Source of the DNA: JBFMDN01 sp040753915
Lineage (GTDB): Bacteria > Desulfobacterota > Desulfomonilia > Desulfomonilales > Desulfomonilaceae
NCBI GenBank assembly: GCA_040753915.1
Contig: JBFMDN010000017.1
Location: 30,082-94,081, forward strand
Direction: 5' to 3'
DNA: 64,000 bases
Part shown: positions 15,803 through 23,529 of the stretch, in pieces
Layout of the letters: every line of letters begins with the position of its first letter
Position numbering within the stretch: the stretch's first letter is position 1
The notes under the pieces: model-generated
Seen by the model: only the letters and a program-made list of their open reading frames with translations
What the model was told of the DNA's origin: nothing
Databases searched by the model: none
Translations under genes and position numbers: made by a program

Positions 15803-17137
15803 CTAACCGAAGAGTCTTGTGGGAAGCCACATGATCAAGGGCCAGTACAGTATACACGAGATTAGGCCTATCCACTGAAGGATGATGAATGGCACGACAC
15901 CTTTGTAGATGTGGACCATAGTCATTTCCGGTGGAGCGATTCCCCGCAAATAGAAAAGCGAGTAGCCGAACGGGGGGGTGAGGAAAGCCATTTGCAGATT
16001 CACACAGATGAGTGTTCCGAACCACAGCTGGTCGAACCCGAGCTCCGCGGCTACAGGGGTGAATATGGGGATCACGATGAGCAGGATTCCCAGCCAGTCG
16101 ATAAACATGCCCAGGAAGAAAACGATTCCCATCATGATGAAAAGGACGACGTATGGGCTCACTTGCAACCCAAGCAACAGGTCAGATACGGCGTCTCCTC
16201 CGCCCAATCCCATGAACACCGACTGAAACGCGTTCCCACCCAGAAACAGGATCATGACCATGCAGGTTATTTTCAGCGTTGCCTCCGCTGCTTCGACGAC
16301 AACATTCCAGCTCAGCTTCCGATATCCAATCGCGAGGATAGTGGCTCCAAATGCCCCCAATCCGGCTGCTTCCGTTGTTGTGGCCACACCGGTCACAATG
16401 CTGCCGAGCACCATGGCAATGAGGAAGAGGGGCGGAACGAGGGATGTGCTCACCATGCCAAGCTTCTGCAGTGCGGTGAATGCCCGCTCTTCCTTGGGGA
16501 GAGGAGGGCCGAGCTCCGGGTTCAAGCCGCATCGGACGGCCACATAGATCATATAGAGCGACGACAGGAGGAATCCGGGCAGGAACGCCGCAGCAAAGAG
16601 CTTCCCAACGGAAATGCTCGTTAACCCGCCGTACACAACAAGCATAATGCTCGGCGGTATCAGGATCCCAAGGGTTCCTCCTGCACAGATGCACCCTGCA
16701 GTGAGGGGTATGTCGTAGCCTCGCCTCAAGAGATTCGGCGCCGCGAGCAGGCCGATTGCAACCTCGGTGGCCCCCACCACCCCCGTGGACGCGGCAAAGA
16801 CGGTACAAACCATGATGACCGCTATACCAAGGCCGCCCCGAACAGGGCCCCAGAGCACGTGCATCGTATGAAAGAGCTTTTCCGCTACTCCGGAAGCATC
16901 CAACATCTGCGCCATAAATATGAAAAGAGGCACAGCCACGAGGACGTATTCGTCCATGACCCCGTACGTCTTGTTCGCAAACATCCCGAGAAGTATCTCA
17001 GGAGAGCCACCCCATCCGATCAGGCCAAAGAGAAGGGCAACTGCACCCAGGGAGAAGGCGAGGGGATGACCGAGAAACAGGACCACAAAAAGGGTCCCGA
17101 ACATGCCAATCGCTACGGCTTCAGGGCTCAGGTTCAT
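15803..17137 (-). CDS. dctM: TRAP transporter large permease subunit
   Basis: 444-residue inner-membrane protein with about 12 hydrophobic segments, DctM family. Hallmarks: LGHPLAFSLGAVALLFG near the N terminus, CAGGTLGILIPPSIMLVVYG (the Gly/Pro-rich discriminator loop) and FFLGMFIDWLGILLIVIPIF (in parts). It drives sodium-coupled uptake together with the small subunit and binding protein. Its ATG overlaps the stop of dctQ by 4 nt (ATGA), a sign of translational coupling. Confidence 0.95.
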   Translation of the reverse strand: MNLSPEAVAIGMFGTLFVVLFLGHPLAFSLGAVALLFGLIGWGGSPEILLGMFANKTYGVMDEYVLVAVPLFIFMAQMLDASGVAEKLFHTMHVLWGPVRGGLGIAVIMVCTVFAASTGVVGATEVAIGLLAAPNLLRRGYDIPLTAGCICAGGTLGILIPPSIMLVVYGGLTSISVGKLFAAAFLPGFLLSSLYMIYVAVRCGLNPELGPPLPKEERAFTALQKLGMVSTSLVPPLFLIAMVLGSIVTGVATTTEAAGLGAFGATILAIGYRKLSWNVVVEAAEATLKITCMVMILFLGGNAFQSVFMGLGGGDAVSDLLLGLQVSPYVVLFIMMGIVFFLGMFIDWLGILLIVIPIFTPVAAELGFDQLWFGTLICVNLQMAFLTPPFGYSLFYLRGIAPPEMTMVHIYKGVVPFIILQWIGLISCILYWPLIMWLPTRLFG

Positions 17138-17634
17138 ATCTCTACCCCCTTCAACCTATAGATATCACGGATGAACCTAGCCAGACCCTGGACGAACAGG
17201 AGAATCAATGCAACCGGCATGACCAGCTTGTATGGGTACAGCGGGGGTTTCCACGCGCTCCAGCTATATTCACGGACCGCCACAGAGTGGGCCGCATATT
17301 GAACGGCTGCATAGCTCAGACATCCCACAAAGGGGACAAAGATAATGAGAAATGTGATGATGGATAGCCAGATCTGGACTTTCTCAGGCAGCCTTTGGGA
17401 CAGGATGTCAATGCGAACATGGCGGTCGTGGAGGTGAGCGTAAGCGGCGCCGAGCAAGAAGTGGGCACCGTACAGGTACACGGTCATCTCAAATGCCCAC
17501 ACCGTAGGGGATTGAAATACCCTTCTCGCGATCACCTCGTACACAACAACGAATATGAGGGGCACGATCAAGAGAGCGACAAACTTCCCGAAGACTTCGT
17601 TGAACCGGTCTACAGCCCGCACAAACTGCTTCAT
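17134..17634 (-). CDS. dctQ: TRAP transporter small permease subunit
   Basis: 166 residues with four membrane helices, DctQ family. It has the typical pattern of a conserved cytoplasmic-side VYEVIARRVFQSPTVWAFEM segment (in parts) after helix 1 and DRHVRIDIL between helices 2 and 3. It forms the membrane unit with DctM and overlaps it by 4 nt. It lies 113 nt after dctP. Confidence 0.93.
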   Translation of the reverse strand: MKQFVRAVDRFNEVFGKFVALLIVPLIFVVVYEVIARRVFQSPTVWAFEMTVYLYGAHFLLGAAYAHLHDRHVRIDILSQRLPEKVQIWLSIITFLIIFVPFVGCLSYAAVQYAAHSVAVREYSWSAWKPPLYPYKLVMPVALILLFVQGLARFIRDIYRLKGVEI

Positions 17635-17747
17635 CCTTTTCTCCTCTCAATCGCGGGGAGGTCGGCACCGCGCATTGAGGATTGCGGTGGATTGATGGAT
17701 GTCCCGGCGAATGGCTCCGCCGGGACCAGGTACTGCGATAAGTCCTG

Positions 17748-18923
17748 TTACTGCAGCAACTTGCCCTTGATGACCATTTCGTACGGCCATGGAGCTACCC
17801 TGCCGCGCAACTCACGCCAGCGAGCGAAGGCCTTCTTGAACTCGTCCTGAGAGTCCAGCACCTTTTTGACGTCCGGGTGCTTGCCCTTGAGCTCCTCCAA
17901 GTATGCGTTGGAGGTCTTGGCGAACTCGATGATAGCGGCATCATCCATCAATACGTATTCGGATTTCTTGCCGATTTCATCAATGGCTTTGATGTTGAGG
18001 TTCTCCTGCCACGAGTTGGTCCACAATTGTGTTTCCTTGGCGCAGATATCAACGATCTGCTTCAAGTCTTCGGGAAGCTCCTGCCACTTTTTCATGTTAA
18101 TGAATACGTCGAATTGGCAGGACGGTTGATGTACGCCCGGCTCGATGATGTATTTCGTAATCTCGTGATAGCCGGCGGGCAAGTTCACTGCCGGGGAGCT
18201 GAATTCACACGCATCCACGACACCCCTTTCAAGGGCGAGATAAATTTCGGGACCTGGCAGAGGTGTTACGTTAGCACCGAGACGTGTGAGAATATCCTGG
18301 TACCATCCAACGGTTCGGATTTTCATCCCCTTGAAATCTTCGATCTTGGTGGCTTTCTTGTTGGAGTGCAAGCCAAGCTCCTGGCCCACGTTGCCGCAGA
18401 AGAAAGCCTTCATTCCATACTTACCGTACAGCTCGTCCAACATCTTGTCGCCGCCGCGCTCATAATACCAAATGTTGTACCCTTCAAAATCGAGGCCGAA
18501 AGGTACTGACGCGAACGCGACAAAGGCTTCGTTCCTCCCCTTCCAGTAACCAGGCCACGAGTGGGCGCAATCGAGGGTTCCCTTTGATACCGCGTCGAAT
18601 ATTTCCATGGCAGGCACTATCGCTCCAGTCTGGAATACTTTGATGTCCAGACGGCCTCCACTTGCGGCACGAACGCTGTCGGCAAAGTGAACCGCGATGT
18701 CATGGAAAATCAATCCGCCCCAGGGATCGCTCATCCGCCACCTGAAGGTCTGATTCGACGTAGTCCACTTCTTGCCTTTCCAGGCCAGGGCCCGTGGATC
18801 TTCCCCGAACTTCGTCGCCTTCTTCTCCTTAGGTTCTGCTTGTGCAAATGCGTTGGTAGCAGCCATTCCGCAAAATGCGAAGGCTACTGCGAGGGCAAGA
18901 ACGATCACTCCTATCCTTTTCAT
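17748..18923 (-). CDS. dctP: TRAP transporter solute-binding protein
   Basis: 391 residues with a Sec signal peptide (MKRIGVIVLALAVAFAFCG..., cleavage near AFAQA). It is a periplasmic DctP-type receptor. Features are TLDCAHSWPGYWKGRN (in parts), the KATKIEDFKGMKIRTVG segment with the conserved Arg that usually pairs with a substrate carboxylate, and LALERGVVDACEFSSP. It belongs to the branch often linked to aromatic, keto or long acids, but the ligand cannot be predicted. ATG 18923 has GGAGGT 7 nt upstream; the longer frame to 18989 has none. This is the first gene of the TRAP string. Confidence 0.94.
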   Translation of the reverse strand: MKRIGVIVLALAVAFAFCGMAATNAFAQAEPKEKKATKFGEDPRALAWKGKKWTTSNQTFRWRMSDPWGGLIFHDIAVHFADSVRAASGGRLDIKVFQTGAIVPAMEIFDAVSKGTLDCAHSWPGYWKGRNEAFVAFASVPFGLDFEGYNIWYYERGGDKMLDELYGKYGMKAFFCGNVGQELGLHSNKKATKIEDFKGMKIRTVGWYQDILTRLGANVTPLPGPEIYLALERGVVDACEFSSPAVNLPAGYHEITKYIIEPGVHQPSCQFDVFINMKKWQELPEDLKQIVDICAKETQLWTNSWQENLNIKAIDEIGKKSEYVLMDDAAIIEFAKTSNAYLEELKGKHPDVKKVLDSQDEFKKAFARWRELRGRVAPWPYEMVIKGKLLQ

Positions 18924-19186
18924 GCGTCTACCTCCGGTTGTGGAAAACTTTCGATTCCGTGTTGAACGCGTAACACACCACTCTGACATCGAGCCTACTT
19001 ACCTCTCCTCCTTCCTCGCTTACGATGCGTCCAGATCTAGCCAGGCTACCGAAAGATCCTGGGAACGGGTCTCCCGTTGCCTGTAGTGCCGGACCGGTTG
19101 CGCGCGGCCGCGACCGTGCCTACCGCTCTTTACGATGTTAAACGACGTACCCCCTGGCGTTTGCGCCCACATATATTGGCACGCAT

Positions 19187-19376
19187 AGAATATGCGTGGC
19201 AGTCATTGCAGTTGAAAGCCAATGAGCCTTCGGTCGACATGTGGTCATAATGGTGGCCGAGCTTTTCCATCAGTGCCTGCGAAGCTCCTGATTTATGGCC
19301 AACACGATAGAGGAGCGCGGCCTTTGCCTTCACGCCGTCGTTAATGACTCGGTATGCGAATCAGGTTCCGACCCTT
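19187..19376 (-). repeat. Dispersed CxxCH-coding repeat, copy 1
   Basis: About 190 bp, also found at 23311-23500 and 45127-45320. On the minus strand it carries a short frame starting at a GTG (19333), with residues YRVGHKSG, ALMEKLG, STEGSLAFNCNDCH. The frame is kept between copies 1 and 2 while many bases differ, which suggests descent from a real coding sequence. The GSLxFxCNxCH part would bind a metal or haem if expressed. The surrounding 18924-19857 holds no other convincing gene; an 87-residue frame at 19555-19818 is unsupported. Confidence 0.6.
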
Positions 19377-19857
19377 TCTTGATGCGCTCCACTATAATTC
19401 ATGCCGACAGCCCCGTGCCCTAAGGCTCTCTGAGCCGATCCCCTTGCTCCAAAAGGTCACAATGGCCGTCCATTAGGCAATGCCCGCCCGACCATGCTCT
19501 ATCCGCTATGTGCACAGAATGACTAAACATGGATTTGGACTACTTCTAGCTGAATTATATCTGAAGGCTATGGTCACCAATCCGTGACCAAGACCGAGAG
19601 TGTGATTGGATCCGACGATCCGACAACGGGAAGATCCACGCAAGATCGTTCCCGTAAGAATTGAACCGCGAAGCAATCTTTGCCCGGAGGCGGTTCCAAG
19701 ACCGCTCTGTCTGGCATGGTTGCGTCACCGCTGCTTCGAGAAGCGCCCATATGCTGCCCACATCCTTACCCCCGGATGGATGAACGAGATAAACGTGCTG
19801 ATGGGAGACCCGGGCCACTTGTCCGGTGGTCAGACCATATCACAAATCAATAAACTG

Positions 19858-20325
19858 TCAAGTTATTTGACTGGCCTCTTGATCATAATACACTCTCCGC
19901 CCTACCAGTATGGTGTCCTGATACGTCAACACCGACTTGCCATCCTGATTCCGGACAGTTATCAGATTCCGCACTATCCCCGCATCCGGCCGGCTCCGAG
20001 AAACACGCTTCTCCAAACACTCCACAGCCAGCGACAACCGATCGCCAGGCCTCACCGGGTGCCCGAACCGAACCTGGTCCCACCCGAATCCCGCCAATAC
20101 CTGCGACCTGATCTTGGGATCGTTCTGCAGGAGTATCGATATGGAAAAGACGTGGCATCCGGCGGCTATGAGGCCTTTGAAAACCGAAGAAAGCGCCGCC
20201 TCAGGGTCCGTGTGAAACGGTTGTGGATCCCATTTCTCGGCAAATGCGACGATTTCTTCTCGGGTGACGAGGTACTCCCCCACTGTGTGTACGTCCCCCA
20301 CCGTGAAATCCTCGAAGTACCTCAA
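19858..20325 (-). CDS. MaoC-like (R)-specific enoyl-CoA hydratase
   Basis: Single-hotdog MaoC-like dehydratase of about 155 residues. The family start RYFEDFTVGD, the catalytic Asp in KWDPQPFHTDPEAA with its His (hydratase motif Asp-x-x-x-x-His), and HPVRPGDRL are all present. The open frame continues upstream to 20577, but that part is antisense to dispersed element B. A TTG at 20325 with GGAG about 8 nt upstream gives a protein of normal length, so I take TTG as start. Hydration of 2-enoyl-CoA would serve the acyl-CoA operon nearby, though it is separated from it by the TRAP genes and a repeat. Confidence 0.82.
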   Translation of the reverse strand: MRYFEDFTVGDVHTVGEYLVTREEIVAFAEKWDPQPFHTDPEAALSSVFKGLIAAGCHVFSISILLQNDPKIRSQVLAGFGWDQVRFGHPVRPGDRLSLAVECLEKRVSRSRPDAGIVRNLITVRNQDGKSVLTYQDTILVGRRVYYDQEASQIT

Positions 20326-20416
20326 AACAGCTACTCCGTTTCTGAGATAAGTACACGTTTTCCCATACGGTTGCCTAGTTGCTTCCGCTCTGTTCAGGCA
20401 AGGGAAGGTTTCAGAG

Positions 20417-20609
20417 ACTGTCTCAAAACTCGGGACACTCCAAAAATCGTAGCACGATTGAACGTCGATGCGTGGAAAGGAACCCTCAACCCAACCCTCT
20501 CCCAGAGGGAGACGGAGCTGGAAGAATAACCTCTCCCCCGCTTCGGGGGAGAGGGTCAGGGTGAGGGGGTGTGCCACGATTATTACGGACTGCCGGCTTT
20601 TGAGACACT
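20417..20609 (-). repeat. Dispersed TIR element, copy B
   Basis: Same ends as copy A, in reverse orientation (ACTGTCTCAAAACTCGGGAC at 20417, GCCGGCTTTTGAGACACT at the other end), with central palindrome CTCTCCCCCGCTTCGGGGGAGAG. It lies immediately upstream of the MaoC-like gene and may influence its transcription. Relative to the flank at 20610-20709 this copy is inverted compared with copies A and C. Confidence 0.85.
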
Positions 20610-20709
20610 TTCTTCAAACCCGCCCTGCATGAAAACAGGCTCTGAACCCGCCCTTCCCTAAAGGGACCAGTTTCCCAAACACGTCACCGTACTGATGAAA
20701 TCCTGTACT
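20610..20709 (+). repeat. Conserved flank of the dispersed element, copy 2
   Basis: Matches 4821-4920 (CTCTGAAC, CCCTTCCCTAAAGGGA, ATGAAATCCTGTACT). Here it is joined to the opposite end of the TIR element. Confidence 0.75.
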
Positions 20710-20793
20710 GAGCCAGTCTCATCCCGCCTCAAGGCGCCTTCCAGACACGACACCACTCTTGGCCACTACCGCGTGCTCGGCCAAGAAATCCGT

Positions 20794-21594
20794 CTAGTGC
20801 GCGACGCTGATAGGAGCAGGTATGAAGGTAAGGACAAACAACACAATGGCCGTCCATCCAAGAATTCTACCGCTCCTGTCCAGTGGTGTGTACGGATCCA
20901 CCGGCTCTGGATGTCGTAACCCGATGAAGAGCGCGAGAACTGCAAAGAGGAGCCATCCAGGCCAGAGGAGCGCGCCCAAGGGTATTAGCCCTACAAACAC
21001 TGCGAAACTTATGATTTGGGCCTTGCGCGGGCCGAAAAGTGCGTAGATCACATGGCCGCCGTCCAGTTGCCCCATGGGCAGGAGGTTCAAAGCAGTAATG
21101 AACAATCCGTACCATGCGGCCATAGCTGTAGGATGAAGATAGATCGAAGTACTACTGGAAAACTCGCCGAAGCGAAGGAAGAACAGGGCCTCGAGTATGA
21201 GTGAGGTCCCGAAGTGGATAGAAATCCCGTCGGTTGTGGAGGGGACGGATCGAATTTCAGACAACCACGATCCCAGGATCAATACCGGCACCGCGACCAT
21301 GCTCCCAGCGAGGGGGCCCCAAGAGCCCACCTCGATCAGCACCTTCTTGCTCGGAATCGCGGACCGAATCTTGATAAACGCGCCGAAGGTGCCCACCGGC
21401 GGAATCGCTGGAATGAAATATGGCGGGCTGACATCCAGACGTCGTCTTCTGGCTGCCAGGTAGTGTCCCATTTCGTGGACTAGGAGGATGGCCATGAGGG
21501 GAACAGAAAAGACCCATCCTTGGAGGATGTTTCCGAGCCAATCCTCACTCGGATCGGTCACATAAAGGGAACCGGCCACTGTGGTCGTCACCAC
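20794..21594 (-). CDS. Site-2 protease family zinc metallopeptidase (M50)
   Basis: Intramembrane protease of family M50. LLVHEMGHYLAARR supplies the HExxH zinc ligands and catalytic Glu, and NLLPMGQLDGGHV supplies the third ligand Asp (family pattern NxxPxxxLDGG). At least six hydrophobic segments are seen. The GTG at 21594 is the first normal start codon, but the in-frame codons above it (to a TAG near 21697) encode the expected first membrane helix of the family (WALNIALFILTVVTTTVAG, in parts). An ATC at 21642 has a perfect GGAGG 7 nt upstream (21650-21654). Either a non-AUG start or a frameshift from the ATG at 21656 is possible. Substrate unknown; S2P proteins usually activate membrane-tethered regulators. 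Confidence 0.85.
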   Translation of the reverse strand: MVTTTVAGSLYVTDPSEDWLGNILQGWVFSVPLMAILLVHEMGHYLAARRRRLDVSPPYFIPAIPPVGTFGAFIKIRSAIPSKKVLIEVGSWGPLAGSMVAVPVLILGSWLSEIRSVPSTTDGISIHFGTSLILEALFFLRFGEFSSSTSIYLHPTAMAAWYGLFITALNLLPMGQLDGGHVIYALFGPRKAQIISFAVFVGLIPLGALLWPGWLLFAVLALFIGLRHPEPVDPYTPLDRSGRILGWTAIVLFVLTFIPAPISVAH

Positions 21595-21740
21595 GGTTAG
21601 GATAAAGAGAGCGATATTGAGTGCCCAGGACCTTCTTTTGATCGCACGGCCTCCATGACAAGTTGACTCTGCGCGCCAATTCCGCGAACTGAATAGCTAT
21701 TCCAAGACCCTGAAACATTGGGGTTCCTGAAAGCAGGTTA

Positions 21741-23276
21741 CTACGGAATTTGGTTCGATTCAACTCCCGATCCCCAGGGCCAACCGCAATCCGTGCATGC
21801 CAGTCCAGACTCCCGAGCCAGGATCTTCAGATCCAATCTCCTCAAGACGGCTGCCGTGACAGGCCGCTTTGCGTCCCAAAATATCAGGGACTGAAAGAAT
21901 CGACGAGCCCGCTTGGAGCTCAGTAACGTGAAGAGGAGTTGTGCTTGCTCGCTCTCTTGGCACGGGACAAAGTAACAGGTGTCGTCCAGAACGACAGAAG
22001 TTTGTTCCCAGGGACCGATGACATGAAATCTCAGATCCCTGGCAAAGCCCGAAATTGCCACCTTCCAAGGAGCGAACGTATAGGGCCCCACGCCGAAGAC
22101 GGAGAATCGCGGCCTTTTGGCATACACCGAGCTGGCGCGGCGATCTAGAAGTTGGCCGTGATCCGTTAGGTATTGCCACGTCCGAGGTGCTATCGTCTGA
22201 ATGGAAGAGGTTTCGTCGTTTATGCAACGCTGCGTTACGAGCATCCACCTGCTTGGAGCCAGCTTGTTTCGGGACAAGTCAGAGCTCTTGAGCATGGGGT
22301 ACAGGTAGTTGGGCTCCAACTCCACGATCTCTCCCAGCCCATTGCGCCAACGCTTGCCCTCCCGGCGAAGCTCCATGACCCGAGCGCAATCGTGCTTGAC
22401 TCCAGAGCGCCACGTCCCTCGTTGCATCCCCTCGAGGCCGGCGACGGAGTCGTACGTCTTCACATCTGCTACGAGCCCGTTGCTTCGAAGCCCGAATGTC
22501 ACCACTGACCCGCTTTGGGCAATACCTGCGGCCACCGAGCACTCCCGCGTCCCGTGGGATCCGACTCCCTTCACCAGAAGGAGACACGCGTCCACCGTGA
22601 CCCCAAAATGCTTGGCGGCATCTACCGGAAACATGCTGGCGTCAAGGGTCAACCGACCGCTTCTCCAGGTGTGGAACAACACCTTCCTGGCTGTAGAGGT
22701 CTTGCACAACATGGCCAGTACGCCGGATTTGGCTTCTATCCACTCCAGTGCTTTCATAAGCATCCATTCGGAAATGTCGAAATTACTCGCACCAGTGATA
22801 GCCTCGATGCCCCTGAGATTCGTGAAATTGGCCCGAGGCGGCACATTTGTTCCTCCCAATGCTCCCATCTCGGAGTTGGTGACCCAGGGAGGATTGCCGA
22901 CGATCAGAAGAGGGGGCGGGAGGCAAGACAGAATTGCCGGCCAATCGGCACTGAAGAAGTCCTCGTTTACGATGAGCGGCTCCGTGGTACCTGCACACCG
23001 TCGTACGGCTGCGAGTGCCTCTGCTGCGTGGTTGCCGTTAATCTCGAGTCCTATGGGCTGCTCTATTGAAGGAAAGGCCTCCAGCGCGGCAACGAGAAAG
23101 CTCCCCGTACCGCATGTGGGCTCTAGGACGGATTTGGGACGGAATCCCTGTCGGACGAGCAGCCCGCATACCTCCCGAGCCAGCTCCAATGGGGTCTGAT
23201 AGTCCCCGTATTCGGCGATGGATCGATTTTTCTTTCCCGAACGGGGTCGAGAGAGGAAGTGCTGACTCGAGGGCAT
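21741..23276 (-). CDS. N6-adenine DNA methyltransferase, orphan
   Basis: About 511 residues. SAM motif I LEPTCGTGSFL and catalytic motif IV VGNPPWVT mark an N6-adenine DNA methyltransferase of the Eco57I/type IIG-like group; the C-terminal half would hold target recognition. YGDYQTPLELA near the start is the typical lead-in (motif X). I chose the internal Met at 23276, because the longer frame (23324) begins inside dispersed repeat copy 2. No restriction endonuclease or specificity subunit is adjacent, so it is either an orphan methylase or a remnant of a restriction system. Confidence 0.85.
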   Translation of the reverse strand: MPSSQHFLSRPRSGKKNRSIAEYGDYQTPLELAREVCGLLVRQGFRPKSVLEPTCGTGSFLVAALEAFPSIEQPIGLEINGNHAAEALAAVRRCAGTTEPLIVNEDFFSADWPAILSCLPPPLLIVGNPPWVTNSEMGALGGTNVPPRANFTNLRGIEAITGASNFDISEWMLMKALEWIEAKSGVLAMLCKTSTARKVLFHTWRSGRLTLDASMFPVDAAKHFGVTVDACLLLVKGVGSHGTRECSVAAGIAQSGSVVTFGLRSNGLVADVKTYDSVAGLEGMQRGTWRSGVKHDCARVMELRREGKRWRNGLGEIVELEPNYLYPMLKSSDLSRNKLAPSRWMLVTQRCINDETSSIQTIAPRTWQYLTDHGQLLDRRASSVYAKRPRFSVFGVGPYTFAPWKVAISGFARDLRFHVIGPWEQTSVVLDDTCYFVPCQESEQAQLLFTLLSSKRARRFFQSLIFWDAKRPVTAAVLRRLDLKILARESGLACTDCGWPWGSGVESNQIP

Positions 23277-23310
23277 GGCGCACACGTCCTGTACTGCCGG
23301 GAATTGAATT

Positions 23311-23500
23311 TGTGTGGCATTCATTGCAGTGGAAAGACAATGAGCCTTCGGTCCACATGTGATCTTGACAGAGGTCGAGATTTCCCATCAGTGCCCGTGG
23401 AGTTCCTGACCTATGGCCAACACGATAGTGGAGCGCAACCGTTGCCTTCACGCTGTCGCTAATGACTCGGTTTGCGAATCAGGTTTCGACCCGTTCCAGA
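23311..23500 (-). repeat. Dispersed CxxCH-coding repeat, copy 2
   Basis: Same unit as 19187-19376. Its minus-strand frame reads ATVALHYRVGHRSG, ALMGNL, WTEGSLSFHCNECH, and then runs out of frame into the methyltransferase. It abuts the gspE 3' end. Confidence 0.6.
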
Positions 23501-23529
23501 TGCGGTCCACTACAGATCGATCGAGCCGA

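Noticed and set aside
19555..19818. 87-residue minus-strand frame downstream of the MaoC-like gene
   Set aside because: No domain, no ribosome site, composition of a chance frame.
19606..20529. 307-residue plus-strand frame
   Set aside because: Antisense to the MaoC-like gene and element B; no domain.
22309..23199. 296-residue plus-strand frame
   Set aside because: Antisense to the DNA methyltransferase, whose motifs are clear.
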